Part shown: one piece after another, positions 1 through 5,857 of the stretch
Layout of the letters: each line of letters begins with the position of its first letter
How positions within the stretch are numbered: position 1 is the first letter of the stretch
Source: an uncultured Actinomycetes bacterium
Lineage (GTDB): Bacteria; Actinomycetota; Actinomycetes; Nanopelagicales; Nanopelagicaceae
Assembly: GCA_903839355.1 (NCBI GenBank)
Contig: CAIMBV010000128.1
Coordinates: 1 to 5,965 of the forward strand
Reading direction: 5' to 3'
DNA: 5,965 nucleotides
The notes under the pieces: model-generated
Databases searched by the model: none
What the model saw: only the letters and a program-made list of their open reading frames with translations
Told to the model about the DNA's origin: nothing
Program-made: the position numbers and the translations under genes

Positions 1-528
1 ATCAGTGCGATCGCGAAATGCTCCGCCGCTTGCTGTCAGTATCGCCTTCTTGACCTCTGATTGCGATCCCGCCATAAAACATTGGTAGAGCGCGCTATGT
101 TCGGAATCCACTGGGATGATTCGGTCAAGACCAAATGCGGTAACTAAATCTCCACCTGCCACCAATGACTCTTTATTAGCCAAAGCAACTTTATTTCCTA
201 CTCCCAATGCAGCCAGAGTCGGTCCAAGCCCAACCGAACCGGTAATTCCATTGAGAACGATGTCACAGGGAATTGAAGCGATTTCCGTAGCTGCTCCAGG
301 ACCATCTATAACGTCTATTGTTGAAGTTAGCTCGCGGGCGAGAGCACCATTGCCGCTCACTCCAATTACTGTGACTCCAAATTTTTCTGCTTGAGCAATC
401 AGGGTGGGAATATTGGAACTTCCCGCAGCCAAGGCTATGACCCGAAAAGAGTCTGGATTAGCGGCGATAACTTCTAGCGCCTGCACACCAATAGACCCGG
501 TCGAGCCCAAGATGACAATATCGCGCAT
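1..528 (-). CDS. dxr: 1-deoxy-D-xylulose 5-phosphate reductoisomerase (partial, C-terminus outside window)
   Basis: DXP reductoisomerase makes 2-C-methyl-D-erythritol 4-phosphate from DXP with NADPH and a divalent metal; it is the first committed step of the MEP isoprenoid pathway, in the cytosol. I translated 176 codons by hand from ATG 526-528 and the frame stays open to base 1, so the rest of the gene (family length about 390-400) lies outside. The N-terminal NADPH-binding loop GSTGSIG is at residues 8-14, ANKES at 117-121, the metal/substrate motif PVDSEH at 139-144 (Asp141 and Glu143 as metal ligands by family knowledge) and LTASGG at 164-169. The start is supported by a Shine-Dalgarno GGGGAAG at 537-543, eight bases upstream and overlapping the rlmN stop. 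The gap to rlmN is 14 bases, so it is probably the distal gene of the same operon. Family assignment is secure. Confidence 0.97.
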   Translation of the reverse strand, partial: MRDIVILGSTGSIGVQALEVIAANPDSFRVIALAAGSSNIPTLIAQAEKFGVTVIGVSGNGALARELTSTIDVIDGPGAATEIASIPCDIVLNGITGSVGLGPTLAALGVGNKVALANKESLVAGGDLVTAFGLDRIIPVDSEHSALYQCFMAGSQSEVKKAILTASGGAFRDRTD

Positions 529-542
529 AGTTATATCTTCCC

Positions 543-1676
543 CTACTTTGCAGGAGAGGTGTTGTTGAGTTCTGCTGCAGCAAGTTGGCCACAGGCCCCA
601 TCAATTTCGCGACCGCGGGTATCTCGCACCGTAACTGGAACTCCATAACTTTCCAGAATAGAGACGAAGGTGGCTTCATCCGCTGGGCGAGATGCTGTCC
701 ACTTGGATCCAGGAGTTGGATTAAGAGGAATGAGATTGACGTGGGCATTGCGATTCTTGAGTAGACGACCCAACAAATCAGAGCGCCAGGCTTGGTCGTT
801 GATATCGCGAATGAGCGCGTATTCAATTGAGTAGCGGCGCCCAGTCTTATCGGCGTAAGCATCAGCAGCGGCGAGCACTTCTTTTACCTTCCACCGTGAA
901 TTAATAGGAACGAGGGAGTCGCGCAATTCATCATCAGGGGTATGCAGCGATACAGCCAGAGTTACCGGAATATCTTCATCCATTAACTTTTCAATTCCGT
1001 TAACTAGTCCTACCGTTGAAACGGTAACCGAACGCGCCCCAATTCCAAGCCCATCGGGTTGAGGAGCGGTGATATTGCGAACCGTGCGGATCACCGCGTT
1101 GTAGTTTGCAAGCGGTTCACCCATTCCCATAAAGACGACATTGGAGAGGCGAGTCGGACCACCTGGAAGTTCTCCAGCAGCGCATACTCGAGCGGCCGCC
1201 ACTACCTGAGCGGTGATTTCACCGGCGGTGAGGTTGCGAGTAAGACCTGCCTGTCCGGTCGCACAGAATGGACAGTTCATTCCGCATCCAGCTTGGGAAG
1301 AGATGCAGACGGTGGTGCGATCGCTGTAACGCATGAGAACGCTCTCGACAAGAACACCATCATGCAGACGCCACAAATCTTTGCGCGTGGTTCCGCCATC
1401 ACACTCAATAGAGCGAACCAAGGTGATCAACTTTGGTGTGAATTTTTCGGCCATCAAGGCGCGCATCTCTTTAGGAATATCACTCCAAGACTCGGTGTCG
1501 TCATTGTGGTGAGTAAAGAAGTGGGTAGCCACTTGGTTGGCCCGAAATGCTGGAATACCAAGTTCGACCGCAAGTTCCTTGCGACCCTTGGGATCTAAAT
1601 CTGCAAAGTGGCGTGGTGGTTTTACGCGCTGTTTAGGTTCGTCAAAAACTAGCTTTAAGGAGTTGTCTTCGCTCAT
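543..1676 (-). CDS. rlmN: Dual-specificity 23S rRNA / tRNA adenine-C2 methyltransferase, radical SAM
   Basis: RlmN adds a C2 methyl to A2503 of 23S rRNA and to A37 of some tRNAs by radical-SAM chemistry. The 377-residue product has the [4Fe-4S] triad CxxxCxxC at Cys131, Cys135 and Cys138. It also has both mechanistic cysteines: Cys124, seven residues before the triad as in E. coli Cys118, and Cys362 in GACGQL, matching E. coli Cys355. GMGEP is at 184-188, the SVTVSTVG strand at 216-223 and LIPLNP at 315-320. The frame is open to an earlier Met at 1778, but that would add 34 unrelated residues and run 92 bases into cdsA. I chose ATG 1674-1676 because AAGGTGG (1682-1688) sits five bases upstream, overlapping the cdsA stop. 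The gap to cdsA is 10 bases. Cfr is an alternative in the same superfamily, but the actinobacterial context and the C-terminus favour RlmN. Confidence 0.96.
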   Translation of the reverse strand: MSEDNSLKLVFDEPKQRVKPPRHFADLDPKGRKELAVELGIPAFRANQVATHFFTHHNDDTESWSDIPKEMRALMAEKFTPKLITLVRSIECDGGTTRKDLWRLHDGVLVESVLMRYSDRTTVCISSQAGCGMNCPFCATGQAGLTRNLTAGEITAQVVAAARVCAAGELPGGPTRLSNVVFMGMGEPLANYNAVIRTVRNITAPQPDGLGIGARSVTVSTVGLVNGIEKLMDEDIPVTLAVSLHTPDDELRDSLVPINSRWKVKEVLAAADAYADKTGRRYSIEYALIRDINDQAWRSDLLGRLLKNRNAHVNLIPLNPTPGSKWTASRPADEATFVSILESYGVPVTVRDTRGREIDGACGQLAAAELNNTSPAK

Positions 1677-1681
1677 ATTTT

Positions 1682-1688
1682 CCACCTT
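1682..1688 (-). promoter_or_regulatory. Ribosome-binding site that fixes the rlmN start
   Basis: AAGGTGG on the minus strand lies five bases before ATG 1674-1676 and includes two bases of the cdsA stop codon (1687-1689). It supports the short rlmN start over the upstream Met at 1778, and the overlap suggests translational coupling between cdsA and rlmN. Confidence 0.8.
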
Positions 1689-2535
1689 ATAACTTGAAGT
1701 GCCGTATGAGTTCGAAGATGAACCAGACAGATGGTGCTGTGAAAAGTAAAGAATCGACTCGATCGAGAATGCCACCATGACCGGGCAGGATGGTTCCCAT
1801 ATCTTTGATCTGCAGATCGCGTTTTACCGCAGACTCAATGAGATCACCACATGTTGCAGTAATAACTCCTAGAACTCCAACGATAACGCCGAACCACCAG
1901 CGATCGTCTAATACATAAACAAAGACAAAACCTGCGCCGATAGTCGTTGCGACAATCGCTCCCGCTAAACCTTCCCACGTCTTCTTGGGGCTAACGTGTG
2001 GTGCCATTGGATGTTTGCCAAAGAGCACACCAGAAAAATATGCGAAGGTATCGTTGAAACTTACAAGAACTACCAAGGTGAAAATCTTGGAGATGGGATT
2101 TGGAGAGTGAGCTAGGAGCAGAACGAATCCGGCAAGAAATGGAATGTAGAAGATCGCAAAGACCGCTGATGATGATCGACGCAAGAAATCTTTGGGTGTT
2201 TGAAAGAGCAGGTATACGACGACATTAGGAATCGCAACAGCAAGTGAAACCGAAAGTCCTTCAATGTGACCAAACCAAGTAGCGAACATAATTCCAGTAG
2301 AGGCAACATATAGTGGGAACTGTGGAAGTTCGATTCCGGCAGATTTGAAAGCACTCACGATCTCGCGAATTGCGAGGACGATCACAATCCAGACCAGAGC
2401 TGCAAAAAATATGGGGTCTAACTTGAGGGTCCCAAAGATTGCGGCCAGCATGACAATCGACACAGCGATAGATGGCAGAAGTTGCCTTCCAGCGCGCTTA
2501 TTAATCGCGTCGTTTATCGAGTGCAGATCATCCAT
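1687..2535 (-). CDS. cdsA: Phosphatidate cytidylyltransferase (CDP-diacylglycerol synthase)
   Basis: CdsA is an integral membrane enzyme that joins CTP and phosphatidic acid to CDP-diacylglycerol, the precursor of phosphatidylglycerol, cardiolipin and phosphatidylinositol. The 282-residue protein has a short hydrophilic N-terminus, then hydrophobic segments that I read as about seven or eight membrane spans between residues 20 and 275. The C-terminal family signature is complete at residues 235-261: S-x-x-K-R, then K244-D245, then [11 protein letters not shown] with the metal-binding acidic residues. SPKKTWEG is at 182-189 and the upstream Asn-Asp pair at 161-162. RAGRQLLP at 14-21 resembles the usual actinobacterial lead-in to the first helix and supports ATG 2533-2535. 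The ribosome-binding site is weak (AGGG about 11 bases upstream), and a hairpin spanning the frr stop lies just ahead. The gap to frr is 25 bases. Confidence 0.96.
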   Translation of the reverse strand: MDDLHSINDAINKRAGRQLLPSIAVSIVMLAAIFGTLKLDPIFFAALVWIVIVLAIREIVSAFKSAGIELPQFPLYVASTGIMFATWFGHIEGLSVSLAVAIPNVVVYLLFQTPKDFLRRSSSAVFAIFYIPFLAGFVLLLAHSPNPISKIFTLVVLVSFNDTFAYFSGVLFGKHPMAPHVSPKKTWEGLAGAIVATTIGAGFVFVYVLDDRWWFGVIVGVLGVITATCGDLIESAVKRDLQIKDMGTILPGHGGILDRVDSLLFTAPSVWFIFELIRHFKL

Positions 2536-2551
2536 GTCGAGGTAAACCCTG

Positions 2552-2569
2552 GAGGTGTCTTTACACCTC
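2552..2569 (-). repeat. Inverted repeat spanning the frr stop codon (7-bp stem, 4-base loop)
   Basis: On the minus strand GAGGTGT - AAAG - ACACCTC forms a perfect 7-bp stem at 2563-2569 and 2552-2558. It includes the last frr codons and the TAA stop (2561-2563). No U-run follows, so it is not an intrinsic terminator. A 7-bp hairpin of this size is expected roughly once or twice in 6 kb by chance, so function is uncertain; position is the only argument. Confidence 0.5.
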
Positions 2570-3124
2570 GAGAAGTTCGGTCTCCTTGTGCTTTAAGAGT
2601 TCATCAATTTTTGCTACATGATCGGCGGTAATCTTCTCTAAATCTTTCTCGGAGCGAGAGAGGTCGTCCTTGCCGATCTCACCGTCTTTCTCTAACTTCT
2701 CCATCGCCTCTTTTGCGGCACGACGGATGTTGCGAATAGAGACGCGAGACTCTTCAGCCTTTGTACGAGCAACCTTGATGAAGTCCTTGCGACGTTCTTC
2801 AGTAAGCTGTGGAAAATTAACACGGATGACCGCGCCATCATTTGCTGGGTTTACACCAAGGTCTGAGTCGCGGATCGCCTTCTCAATGGATGCCATCGCA
2901 CTCTTATCGAATGGAGAGATGATCGCCATTCGGGCTTCGGGAACCTGGAAGGTCGCAAGTTGTGCCAGGGGTGTGTAGGTGCCGTAGTAGTCGACCATGA
3001 TCTTTTGGAACATAGCGGGATGGGCTCGACCGGTGCGGATAGAACCGAAGTCTTCCTTCGCCACTTCTACGGCCTTGCTCATCTTGTCGCTAGCATCGGC
3101 CAACGTAGTTGCTAAATCAGACAT
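2561..3124 (-). CDS. frr: Ribosome recycling factor
   Basis: RRF works with EF-G to split the post-termination ribosome into subunits in the cytosol. The protein is 187 residues, normal for the family (about 185). IRTGRAHP lies at 29-36 in the first long helix, followed by the small beta domain (about 40-105; VDYYGTYTPLAQLA at 44-57). The return helices carry the conserved arginine cluster RVSIRNIRR at 127-135, important for ribosome binding in the family. The C-terminal coiled-coil helices run from about 107 to 185 and are rich in Lys and Glu. ATG 3122-3124 is supported by AGGGAG at 3129-3134, four bases upstream. The gene sits 41 bases after pyrH and 25 before cdsA, the common actinobacterial pyrH-frr-cdsA order. 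Nothing is truncated or unusual in the protein. Confidence 0.98.
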   Translation of the reverse strand: MSDLATTLADASDKMSKAVEVAKEDFGSIRTGRAHPAMFQKIMVDYYGTYTPLAQLATFQVPEARMAIISPFDKSAMASIEKAIRDSDLGVNPANDGAVIRVNFPQLTEERRKDFIKVARTKAEESRVSIRNIRRAAKEAMEKLEKDGEIGKDDLSRSEKDLEKITADHVAKIDELLKHKETELLEV

Positions 3125-3165
3125 CTTGCTCCCTGGTGCTTAGGACGACACTTCTCGAGTCAAAG

Positions 3166-3882
3166 CTAGGAGACAAGGGTACCAATTGCATCGCCGCGGA
3201 CAGCCCGAGCGATATTTCCCCTATTTTTGAGATCAAAGACAATAATCGGCAAGTTATTTTCGCGGCAGAGGCTAAATGCTGCCGCATCTGCCACGGCGAG
3301 TGATTTGGCGATGACTTCATCAAAACTGATCGAGTCATATTTGGTGGCAGCTGCATCCTTCTTAGGGTCCGCCGTATAAACACCATCTACCCCGCTCTTA
3401 GCGAGAAGAAGTGCCTCGGCACCGATTTCGAGGGCGCGCTGCGCCGCGACGGTATCTGTGGTGAAGAAAGGCATACCGGCACCAGCACCAAAAATTACGA
3501 CGCGACCTTTTTCTAGGTGGCGGATCGAACGACGCGGAATATAAGGCTCAGCTACTTGACCCATGGTGATCGCGGTTTGAACTCGAGTCTCGATACCTTC
3601 TTTCTCCAAGAAATCTTGGAGCGCGAGACAGTTCATTACTGTGCCGAGCATTCCCATGTAGTCGGCGCGAGCGCGATCCATACCGCGCTGTTGAAGTTCA
3701 GCTCCACGGAAATAATTTCCACCGCCAACAACAATTGCAATCTGAGTTCCGCCACGAACAACTTCTGCAATCTGTCCAGCAATATCGTGAACGACATCGG
3801 GATCAACTCCGATGCCCTTAGCACCACCAAATACTTCACCAGAAAGTTTAAGGAGCACTCTCTTATAACCTGTTCTGGTCAT
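3166..3882 (-). CDS. pyrH: UMP kinase (uridylate kinase)
   Basis: PyrH phosphorylates UMP to UDP with ATP, the entry to UTP, CTP and dTTP pools. It belongs to the amino-acid-kinase fold, usually a hexamer regulated by GTP and UTP. The 238-residue protein matches family length. Motifs in order: KLSGE at 12-16 (phosphate-binding), GGGN at 53-56 and RG at 59-60, ADYMGMLGT at 73-81 (UMP site), [13 protein letters not shown] at 132-144, and [11 protein letters not shown] at 163-173 (ATP site). ATG 3880-3882 is chosen because [11 protein letters not shown] directly follows a six-residue lead and AAGGAG (3892-3897) lies nine bases upstream. That Shine-Dalgarno is part of a perfect inverted repeat whose other half encodes codons 8-12, so translation may be controlled (see separate entry). 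The gene is 47 bases after tsf and 41 before frr. Confidence 0.98.
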   Translation of the reverse strand: MTRTGYKRVLLKLSGEVFGGAKGIGVDPDVVHDIAGQIAEVVRGGTQIAIVVGGGNYFRGAELQQRGMDRARADYMGMLGTVMNCLALQDFLEKEGIETRVQTAITMGQVAEPYIPRRSIRHLEKGRVVIFGAGAGMPFFTTDTVAAQRALEIGAEALLLAKSGVDGVYTADPKKDAAATKYDSISFDEVIAKSLAVADAAAFSLCRENNLPIIVFDLKNRGNIARAVRGDAIGTLVS

Positions 3883-3899
3883 AGGCGAGTGCTCCTTAA
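3848..3899 (-). promoter_or_regulatory. Candidate SD-sequestering hairpin around the pyrH start codon
   Basis: The arms at 3887-3899 and 3848-3860 are perfect reverse complements over 13 bases. In the pyrH mRNA the upstream arm is TTAAGGAGCACTC, containing the Shine-Dalgarno AAGGAG. The downstream arm is GAGTGCTCCTTAA, within codons 8-12 (R-V-L-L-K). The 26-base loop (3861-3886) contains the start codon. If folded, the ribosome-binding site would be fully paired. The upstream arm begins 30 bases past the tsf stop, so a ribosome ending on tsf would not directly open it. The pairing is seen in the sequence; the regulatory role is inference. Confidence 0.7.
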
Positions 3900-3929
3900 G
3901 TTTAAGAGGATTTATTTACAGTGCTGAGA

Positions 3930-4760
3930 TTACTGTCCAACTCGGAAACGATGAAACGCCGACACGGCGGTCTTTGCCTCATCAAGAACCTGCTGAACCG
4001 TCTTCTTGGCATCTTTGGCAAAGGCCTGCTCGAGAAGGCTAACTTCCTTCACGAAGCCGGTTACTCGACCAGCAACAATCTTCTCAATTGCAGCTTCTGG
4101 CTTGCCTTCATTGCGAGCGGTCTCTTCAGCGATATGGCGCTCGTTCTCGATCGCCTCGGCAGGAACAGACTCGCGGTTGAGGTACTGAGGTGCAAATGCT
4201 GCAATGTGCTGCGCAACATCCTTACCTGCCTCAGGAGCTTCAGTGGTTGTCTGAACCAAGACACCGAGTTGAGGTGGAAGATCTGGGTTGGTGCGGTGTA
4301 GGTAGATAGCAACTGGTGAACCCTCAAGAACTGCAATTCGACGAAGTTCAATCTTCTCGCCCAAAGTTGCATTGCCCTCATCGATGCGAGCCTGAACGGT
4401 CGCGCCAGATGGAAGAGTTGAAGCCAAGAAGACATCCAAAGCGCTGATCTTTGTAGCGAAGAGATGCGACAAAAGTTCTTCAGCCAACTCTACAAAGCGC
4501 TCGCCCTTTGCTACGAAATCTGTCTCGCAAGCAAGCTCGAGGAGCACGCCGAGATTACCTTCGGCCTTACCTAGTACTACTCCATTTGAAGTAGTACGAC
4601 CTTCGCGCTTGGTAACTCCTTTGAGTCCCTTAACGCGGATGATTTCAACGGCCTTTTCAAAATTGCCATCGGCCTCATCAAGCGCCTTCTTGCAATCAAG
4701 CATGCCGGCGGCGGTCGCCTCACGCAGACGTTTTACATCTTCAGCTGTATATGAAGCCAC
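3930..4760 (-). CDS. tsf: Translation elongation factor Ts
   Basis: EF-Ts is the cytosolic nucleotide exchange factor for EF-Tu. The 276-residue product opens with a UBA-like N-terminal module (VKRLREATAAGMLDCKKALDEADG, residues 9-32). Next comes the core with the EF-Tu-contacting TDFV at 80-83. The C-terminal family block includes GKPEAAIEKIVAGR at 219-232 and KEVSLLEQAF at 238-247. The start is GTG (4758-4760), supported by AAAGGGAG at 4769-4776, eight bases upstream inside the last rpsB codons. No ATG is available before the rpsB stop. Only three bases separate it from rpsB, which implies tight co-translation, as expected for the widely conserved rpsB-tsf pair. GRTTSNGVV at 54-62 is typical of actinobacterial EF-Ts. 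A 47-base gap with a structured pyrH initiation region follows. Confidence 0.98.
   Translation of the reverse strand: MASYTAEDVKRLREATAAGMLDCKKALDEADGNFEKAVEIIRVKGLKGVTKREGRTTSNGVVLGKAEGNLGVLLELACETDFVAKGERFVELAEELLSHLFATKISALDVFLASTLPSGATVQARIDEGNATLGEKIELRRIAVLEGSPVAIYLHRTNPDLPPQLGVLVQTTTEAPEAGKDVAQHIAAFAPQYLNRESVPAEAIENERHIAEETARNEGKPEAAIEKIVAGRVTGFVKEVSLLEQAFAKDAKKTVQQVLDEAKTAVSAFHRFRVGQ
4574..4597 (-). repeat. Intragenic inverted repeat in tsf (8-bp stem, 8-base loop)
   Basis: GTACTACT (4574-4581) and AGTAGTAC (4590-4597) are perfect reverse complements separated by eight bases, within the codons for residues about 55-63 of EF-Ts (RTTSNGVVL). About one such repeat is expected by chance in 6 kb, so I record it as a structural fact without a claimed role. 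Confidence 0.4.
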
Positions 4761-4763
4761 GAA

Positions 4764-5654
4764 TTATTCTCCCTTTACTTCTTCTGAAACAGGTGTATCA
4801 GTAACGGTAATCTCCACAACAGGAGCTTCGCCCTTACCGACTTCAAACTCTGCTGACTCACCAATTGGTGCCTCAAGTACTGGTGCTTCTGTTGCAGCAA
4901 GAGCTGTCTCTACTTCTACGAAAGTCTCATCTGCGGGAGCAACCTTGTCGGCAACCGCCGCTGCAGCAGCAGAGCGAGCAGCAAGACCAGCAACAGCAGC
5001 ATCTGCGATAACGCGAGTCAACAATCCGATAGAACGAATTGCATCGTCGTTACCTGGAATCTTGTAATCAACTTCATCTGGATCGCAGTTGGTATCCAAG
5101 ATTGCAACGACAGGAATACCGAGCTTCTTCGCTTCGGCAACAGCGAGGTGCTCCTTCTTGGTATCTACTACCCAAATTGCGCTAGGCAACTTGGTCATGT
5201 TGCGAATACCTTCAAGGTTCTTGGTGAGCTTCTCGCGCTCGCGACGAAGAACCAAGAGCTCCTTCTTTGTTAAAACCTGATCGTTCTTCTGCTCAAGTTG
5301 CTCAAGCTCCTTGAGGCGTTGAATTCGCTTGTAAACAGTTGGGAAGTTGGTCAACATTCCACCTAACCAACGCTCGGTCACGTATGGCATACCGACGCGA
5401 GCAGCCTGCTCAATGATTGGTTGATGGGCTTGCTTCTTGGTTCCAACAAAGAGGATATGTCCACCCTTTGCAACTGTGTCTTTAATGAAGTCATAGGCTG
5501 AATCGATCAAGCCAAGTGACTGCTGGATATCAATGATGTAGATGCCATTACGCTCTGCAAAAATAAAGCGCTTCATCTTTGGGTTCCAACGACGGGTCTG
5601 ATGTCCGAAATGGACTCCGCTGTCGAGGAGTTCTCGCATTGTTACAACCGCCAT
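4764..5654 (-). CDS. rpsB: 30S ribosomal protein S2 with acidic C-terminal extension
   Basis: S2 binds late in 30S assembly and helps hold S1 in species that have it. The product is 296 residues, against 241 in E. coli. The family body spans about 1-225: the N-terminal signature LLDSGVHFG at 9-17, [12 protein letters not shown] at 21-32, VGTKKQA at 70-76, the coiled-coil helical arm at about 108-150, and the second signature beginning at Pro157 ([25 protein letters not shown]). Residues about 226-296 form a low-complexity Ala/Glu/Val/Pro acidic tail, common in actinobacterial S2. ATG 5652-5654 is chosen because AAAGGAG (5664-5670) lies nine bases upstream and [10 protein letters not shown] is the normal N-terminus. 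An in-frame GTG at 5747 would add 31 unrelated residues read from the leader. First intact gene of the operon, preceded by a structured leader. Confidence 0.98.
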   Translation of the reverse strand: MAVVTMRELLDSGVHFGHQTRRWNPKMKRFIFAERNGIYIIDIQQSLGLIDSAYDFIKDTVAKGGHILFVGTKKQAHQPIIEQAARVGMPYVTERWLGGMLTNFPTVYKRIQRLKELEQLEQKNDQVLTKKELLVLRREREKLTKNLEGIRNMTKLPSAIWVVDTKKEHLAVAEAKKLGIPVVAILDTNCDPDEVDYKIPGNDDAIRSIGLLTRVIADAAVAGLAARSAAAAAVADKVAPADETFVEVETALAATEAPVLEAPIGESAEFEVGKGEAPVVEITVTDTPVSEEVKGE

Positions 5655-5659
5655 GGCGG
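5648..5659 (-). repeat. 12-base palindrome centred on the rpsB start codon
   Basis: CCGCCATGGCGG is a perfect palindrome that contains the rpsB ATG. In RNA it could form a 4-bp GC stem (5 bp with a flanking G-U pair) with the CAUG loop exposing part of the start codon. It could affect initiation, or simply reflect the frequent GCC/GCG context. Confidence 0.5.
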
Positions 5660-5663
5660 CACT

Positions 5664-5670
5664 CTCCTTT
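5664..5670 (-). promoter_or_regulatory. rpsB ribosome-binding site
   Basis: AAAGGAG lies nine bases upstream of ATG 5652-5654. It decides the start against the in-frame GTG at 5747. A 7-bp hairpin (5673-5692) stops two bases upstream of it, so ribosome access may depend on that structure. Confidence 0.85.
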
Positions 5671-5672
5671 AT

Positions 5673-5692
5673 TGCATGCAGTAGCGCATGCA
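5673..5692 (-). repeat. Hairpin immediately upstream of the rpsB Shine-Dalgarno (7-bp stem, 6-base loop)
   Basis: In the transcript TGCATGC - GCTACT - GCATGCA is a perfect 7-bp stem. The hexamer GCATGC is itself palindromic and occurs twice, so the same bases can be read as a direct repeat. Its position, two bases from AAAGGAG, makes it a plausible binding site for a regulator of rpsB. Confidence 0.55.
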
Positions 5693-5727
5693 CTCGGTTG
5701 TCGAAGCGGCAATTTGCCGATTCCCTA

Positions 5728-5794
5728 GCATCTGGGCACCGACTCACCTTGTAGGCGAGACCGAAATGGTTTCCAGCCTGGGCTGGATAGATGC
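5728..5794 (-). other. Possible multibranch RNA element in the rpsB leader
   Basis: GCATCT (transcript order, 5794 to 5789) is complementary to AGATGC (5733 to 5728). Between them lie TCCAGCC-CA-GGCTGGA (5772-5787) and CTCGCC-TACAA-GGTGAG (5743-5759, one G-U pair). The three helices are mutually compatible and would form a junction of about 67 bases. The complementarity is seen; the fold is inferred. Confidence 0.45.
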
Positions 5795-5801
5795 GTGAAG
5801 T

Positions 5802-5817
5802 CAGATCTTGCGATCTG
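5802..5817 (-). repeat. GNRA-tetraloop hairpin in the rpsB leader
   Basis: CAGATC - GCAA - GATCTG in the transcript gives a perfect 6-bp stem capped by a GCAA loop, a stable GNRA tetraloop often used for tertiary docking. No U-run follows, so it is not a xerC terminator of the intrinsic type. Confidence 0.55.
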
Positions 5818-5826
5818 CTGGGGGTA

Positions 5827-5855
5827 ATTCTATGGGGCGAGGGTGGCTAACTTAA
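5827..5855 (-). promoter_or_regulatory. Possible sigma-70-type promoter for the rpsB operon
   Basis: TAGAAT (5827-5832, five of six to TATAAT) lies 17 bases downstream of TTAAGT (5850-5855, a poor -35). It would start transcription near 5820, giving a leader of about 165 bases that includes all the hairpins. The -35 match is weak, and actinobacterial promoters often lack a clear one, so confidence is modest. Confidence 0.35.
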
Positions 5856-5857
5856 AA

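Larger units (their letters stand above)
5655..5857 (-). promoter_or_regulatory. rpsB-tsf operon leader and promoter region, highly structured, non-coding
   Basis: This 203-base gap between the xerC stop and the rpsB start is the only long non-coding stretch in the window. On the minus strand, in transcript order, it holds a possible -10/-35 pair (5827-5855), a GCAA-tetraloop hairpin (5802-5817), a 7-bp hairpin (5772-5787), a 6-bp hairpin with one G-U pair (5743-5759), a palindromic CGGCA/TGCCG element (5707-5719), and a 7-bp hairpin (5673-5692) that ends two bases before the Shine-Dalgarno AAAGGAG. A six-base complement, GCATCT (5789-5794) with AGATGC (5728-5733), could close a multibranch junction around the second and third hairpins. 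Autogenous repression by S2 at the rpsB 5' leader is known in E. coli. Whether this leader does the same is inference. Confidence 0.65.

Noticed and set aside
116..394. 92-codon open frame on the plus strand near the left edge
   Set aside because: It lies opposite the clear dxr reading frame, with biased composition and no family features.
458..862. 134-codon minus-strand frame overlapping rlmN and dxr
   Set aside because: Wrong frame across two genes with secure motifs; no ribosome-binding site and no recognised domain.
1059..1598. 179-codon open frame on the plus strand opposite rlmN
   Set aside because: It is the antisense shadow of a gene with intact radical-SAM motifs; no recognisable domain.
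1677..1778. N-terminal extension of rlmN to an upstream Met at 1778
   Set aside because: It would overlap cdsA by 92 bases, adds residues unlike RlmN, and a good Shine-Dalgarno sits before the ATG at 1674-1676.
3848..3899. Inverted repeat at pyrH as an assembly artefact
   Set aside because: One arm encodes the conserved pyrH N-terminus in frame and the other supplies a well-spaced Shine-Dalgarno, so both look genuine; read-level data could still test this.
3913..3940. Internal promoter between tsf and pyrH (TTGGAC, 16 bases, TAAATA)
   Set aside because: Both hexamers match the consensus poorly; such pairs occur often by chance in AT-rich gaps.
4609..5067. 152-codon Ser/Thr/Ala-rich frame on the plus strand
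   Set aside because: It is the complement of the low-complexity rpsB tail and the start of tsf; the composition reflects that tail.
5655..5747. Extension of rpsB to an in-frame GTG at 5747
   Set aside because: The extra 31 residues are read from the structured leader, match nothing in S2, and the strong AAAGGAG supports ATG 5652-5654.
5772..5817. Intrinsic terminator for xerC formed by the leader hairpins
   Set aside because: Neither hairpin is followed by a U-run on the minus-strand transcript.
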